This document shows positions 60,846 through 64,000 of a stretch of 64,000 nt of DNA, piece by piece; within the stretch, counting starts at the first letter, position 1; every line of letters starts with the position of its first letter. The notes beneath the pieces were generated by a model. That model was not told the origin of the DNA. It was given only the letters and a program-made list of their open reading frames with translations, and made no database searches. The translations under genes and the position numbers were made by a program. Source of the stretch: Calliphora vicina (taxonomy: Eukaryota; Arthropoda; Insecta; Diptera; Calliphoridae); contig NC_088780.1 in assembly GCF_958450345.1 (NCBI RefSeq), positions 120,976,226 through 121,040,225 of the forward strand. Direction: 5' to 3'.

Positions 60846-63793
60846 ATTTTCGGAATCCAAAAGGCAGCTCATAATTCAATACACTTAACATAACCTACGC
60901 ACAGTGGAACATTTTGGTCATTTTCGGATCAAAAATCTGTAACTTTTGAATGGATGAGTATTTCTGTAATATTTTTTCTCTATTGAATAGGTGGGACTTT
61001 AAGCCTTAATTTGTATTTTCGAACATAAAAAGATAATCATTATAAAAAAAAGTTATGAACGATTAAAAATACATTTTTTATTTTTTTTATTTTTGTATAA
61101 AATTGAGATGTTAAGACAAGTAAAAGTGGTGTTTTTATGTATGTTCTTATTAGATTTATAGGCCTCGCTTAAAAATATGTCAAAAAATTTAAAAAACACA
61201 CTCAAATTCAGAAGTCATTTAAAAAAAAGTTTTCAGTGATGTTCGTCAACTCAGTCAGTTTTTGCTTATTTTGATATGAAAGCTTATACAAATTTATAAC
61301 AATGTGTAAAGAAAATTTAGTTCTTAACAAAACACGGTTTTAATTTTTCAAATCGGATGAAAATTGTAAAAGTTATTAAACTTTTCATTAACACCTCTTT
61401 TAGTATTTTCTCCCCCAGCGCAACAAAAAACAAAAAACTATAAAAAAATATTTGTACAGTTTTTAATAATCAAGGTAAATTTTTTCTAATTTTTTTCGAT
61501 AAAGTTTAATAACTTTTGCAAATATAAATCGATTTCTTTAAGACACTGTGCAAAAAAATAGGTTTTCACAGAAAAAATTCAAATTACTATTGTTGAATTT
61601 GAAAAATTTCGAAAAAAATAAAACAATATGCGAAACTTTTTTAAAAAAAAACTTATATAATTTCTTGGAATGTGCATTTTATGCATATATTTTATGAAAG
61701 CTTAATTCCTTGTCTCTTCATAATTGTTTAAATTATATTATTGTTTAATAAGAAATGCAAAACTGCCAAGATAAAAAGCTCATTCAATTTAAAATTTTTT
61801 GTTTTAATTTCTGAGTTGCTCAACATTTTTGCATGCTATTTGTCGATAGGCAGCTAGTTTTGATATATCTTTTAGATAATAAGTTGAACTTTAATTCTAT
61901 GTTAAAACTAAATCGGCGGCAAACGGCGCCAACAGCCAAAATCCTAGTCAAATTTGCGTAGGTAAGCCAAAAAGCATTATATATTTCAAGTGAATAAATT
62001 TCAAATCTGCTAACAACATATACAAAACTCATAACCAAAATAGAATCTGGACAAGATGCCCTATCCAACAAGGTATAACAAACTTAAAAAAAATAATTAT
62101 AAATATCAAAAATACGCTCTTGAATATTGTATAATTTTAACTCCACAAATCATTAAAGTCGAAAGTAGTGTGTTCTGTCGCCATTTTCGAATACTTCTGT
62201 TGACTTAATAACTACTACTTATTTCTACAAATAATTATTGCTTGATATCTTAGCTTTACGATAGAACTTATTTTATGAATAATTTCAAACATTTGCAAAA
62301 AATAAAATAATGATATGCATTCACCTTATATTATCCACTGTGGCTACGTCCCTGTTTCCAAATACCCGTACTTTACAAATGGCAATAGAAATTTTAGTTG
62401 TAGCTGTATTTTCTCTCTCTTTTTATATTTATTTTAGAAAATTGCTAGCATATAAATACATTTGAAATTGCATGAGTTTTTTAAAACAAAACGATAAAAA
62501 TTTATTAACATCAATACATATTAAAATATTTAGTTCTTGTTCTTGGTTTAAATGTCTCGTAATTTATTTGTGCACATTTTGTGCGTAAAAACTATTTTGA
62601 GGTTTACGATCAATGGGAGATACATACCTTATGACGAGTAATTTAAGTATGTAAGTACCAATATTCTGTTAACAAGAAATGTATAGTTTCACTTTTATGG
62701 CCAAATAACTAATAAAGTTATTTAAGCAATACATCGTTTTTTTTGTGTGTTACATACAAATACTCCCATGTTGCAAATACTTCTATTATAGTTGTTTGGG
62801 TTTTTCGTTTAGAGGATAATAATGACATGATTAAAGTTGTTGATTTTTTTTTTCTTGATGGCATGAGTAAGTGATTAAGTGTGTTGCCACAAGTGTTTTT
62901 AACCCTTTGGTCATAGTTTGTTAGCAGAAATTTTACTTGTTTCAAAGCTTACTCAGAAATACTTACATGGGTATATTAAACTCATAAGCATGAGAAGAGT
63001 ATGTTTGGCATGTGTTTAATGTCGTAAAACTAAATCCTAAGAATGACCATTGTTATGCAAATATTTACTTATTGAGATGTTTTTTTTTTTTGTTTTGTTA
63101 TTTTTCTGGTATCCCAAAAAAAGGAACTCCAGCAGAGCCTTAAAAATACATATAGCTATAGCTTCACTTATCTCCTTCTGTACAAATAAACACTTCTGAA
63201 ATATATTTAGTTGGAAGTGTGTTTGTTGGCTGCCAGCAAGTGTGTCTTTCTTGTCTTGTATGATTATCTGGTGTATGAGTGTAAAGAGTTGTGCTTGTTT
63301 TTATCGGTTGCAAGGAAAATGTTTACAAAAGCATATTTCGTAAATAAGAAACAACATTTAAATAATTTGCATTTGTTCCAAGTGCTGTGGTTGTAGAATA
63401 TTTATTTCTATATATATTTATTTGCTGCAACCACAAACTCATAATGGGAAGACTTTCAATGAAAATCTGAAAATTATCAAATGAAAATTTAAAAACACAA
63501 CTTTATTCGATTTAAATCAAATTTTGTATCTTAATTAATTATTGTTTCATTCGTTTCTGAATGGGTCAATATGTCCGCGATTTTTTACTGCATCCGTCGG
63601 TTGACTCCTGTCAAAATTTTAACAAGCTGGGTCATTTAGTTTGTGTTTGGCAGCCAATCGCTAGACTTGAGGAGAAAATAAAAATTTCGGGTGCTCATTA
63701 AGTATTATGCACCATCAATTTCTTTCTCAAAGCTAAAACGTGTAAAATTGTTTTTAATTTTGATTGCGAGAGAAATTAAAAACGTTTAGAACA
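60846..63793. other. AT-rich non-coding DNA
   Basis: I see no gene, RNA or clear element ends in 2.9 kb. 60900-61640 has the character of dispersed non-coding repeats. The many short reading frames have no domain signal. Confidence 0.4.
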
Positions 63794-63880
63794 ATCTCAT
63801 TATGAGCGATCAAGTACATTATCATTTAAATGGATATGTTAATAAGCAGAACTGCCCCATTTGGGGTATCCAAAATCCTA
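63794..63880 (+). pseudogene. Transposase scrap of an insect DDE (Tc1/mariner-related) element
   Basis: The open stretch SLMSDQVHYHLNGYVNKQNC followed by PIWGIQNPR fits the block MSDEAHFHLNGYVNKQNCRIW found around the first catalytic Asp-Glu of a widespread insect transposase family. The usual Glu after Asp is Gln here. The flanks are not recognisable, so it is a small relic. Confidence 0.65.
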
Positions 63881-64000
63881 GGACAGTACATCACACAGAG
63901 GGATGGATTCATAAATTGTTGATAAGCAAGCACAAATTTGGTACATACTTTTTTTGAAACAAAAAAAGAACGCAGTTTCAATAAAATCGGTCACGCCCAC
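63881..64000. other. Dispersed repeat scrap at window end
   Basis: aaaaaaagaacgcagtttca, ataaaatcggtcacgccc parallels 58975-59160. Confidence 0.45.

Overview
This 64-kb window is A+T-rich, gene-poor DNA from an insect, most likely a higher fly (Diptera). No host gene, exon, tRNA or rRNA could be supported. The only long credible reading frames belong to mobile elements: a Jockey-superfamily LINE at about 7.9-13.0 kb and a Tc1/mariner-superfamily DD37E transposon at 57.2-58.5 kb. The eukaryotic and dipteran assignment rests on mariner, hAT, piggyBac-like, pogo-like, SINE and LINE remnants, on poly(A)-tailed retrocopies, and on repeat families with degenerate AGTAAGA...TATACCC ends of the kind seen in fly genomes. 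The species cannot be named.

Layout. 1-6.8 kb: dispersed repeats, a mariner relic interrupted by an inverted-repeat element and a 921-bp hAT element, and a second mariner scrap. 6.8-13.65 kb: a deep nest. A mariner relic holds a terminal-inverted-repeat (TIR) element; that holds a near-complete 5.06-kb LINE; a 95-bp piggyBac-like element sits inside the LINE's 5' target-site duplication. A 387-bp stretch of this nest is directly duplicated next to a truncated piggyBac-like relative. 13.9-16 kb: a foldback element with a 127-bp TAA-flanked element in one arm and a 1.39-kb TTAA-flanked element at its centre. 16.1-20.9 kb: a TIR element, a relic of an unnamed insect repeat protein, a 707-bp hAT element inside a degenerate 36-bp minisatellite, and a LINE 3'-end relic. 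23.3-26.1 kb: tandem repeats, an RTE-like LINE relic and a dispersed repeat. 29.4-30.8 kb: a mariner relic carrying a 536-bp tRNA-derived SINE with perfect 10-bp target duplications.

34.0-34.5 and 56.1-56.6 kb hold two palindromic elements of one family. 36.0-41.3 kb is a 5.25-kb (CAGA)n array with no indels and only 22 substitutions, seeded inside a dispersed repeat. 43.5-44.6 kb is a hAT element rich in ACCGGTT. 45.7-55.2 kb is a mosaic of dispersed repeats, a pogo/Tigger-like element and a hAT transposase fragment. 57.2-58.5 kb is a structurally intact DD37E transposon (335-aa transposase, matched TIRs, TA duplication). 59.5-64 kb holds a small piggyBac-like element, an 82-bp-arm hairpin beside a reverse-transcriptase scrap, and a transposase scrap near the window end.

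There is no operon or pathway logic here. The order of events can be read from nested target-site duplications: old mariners and LINE relics form the substrate, hAT, TIR, foldback and SINE elements landed in them, and the youngest-looking items are the DD37E element, the LINE and the piggyBac-like copies.
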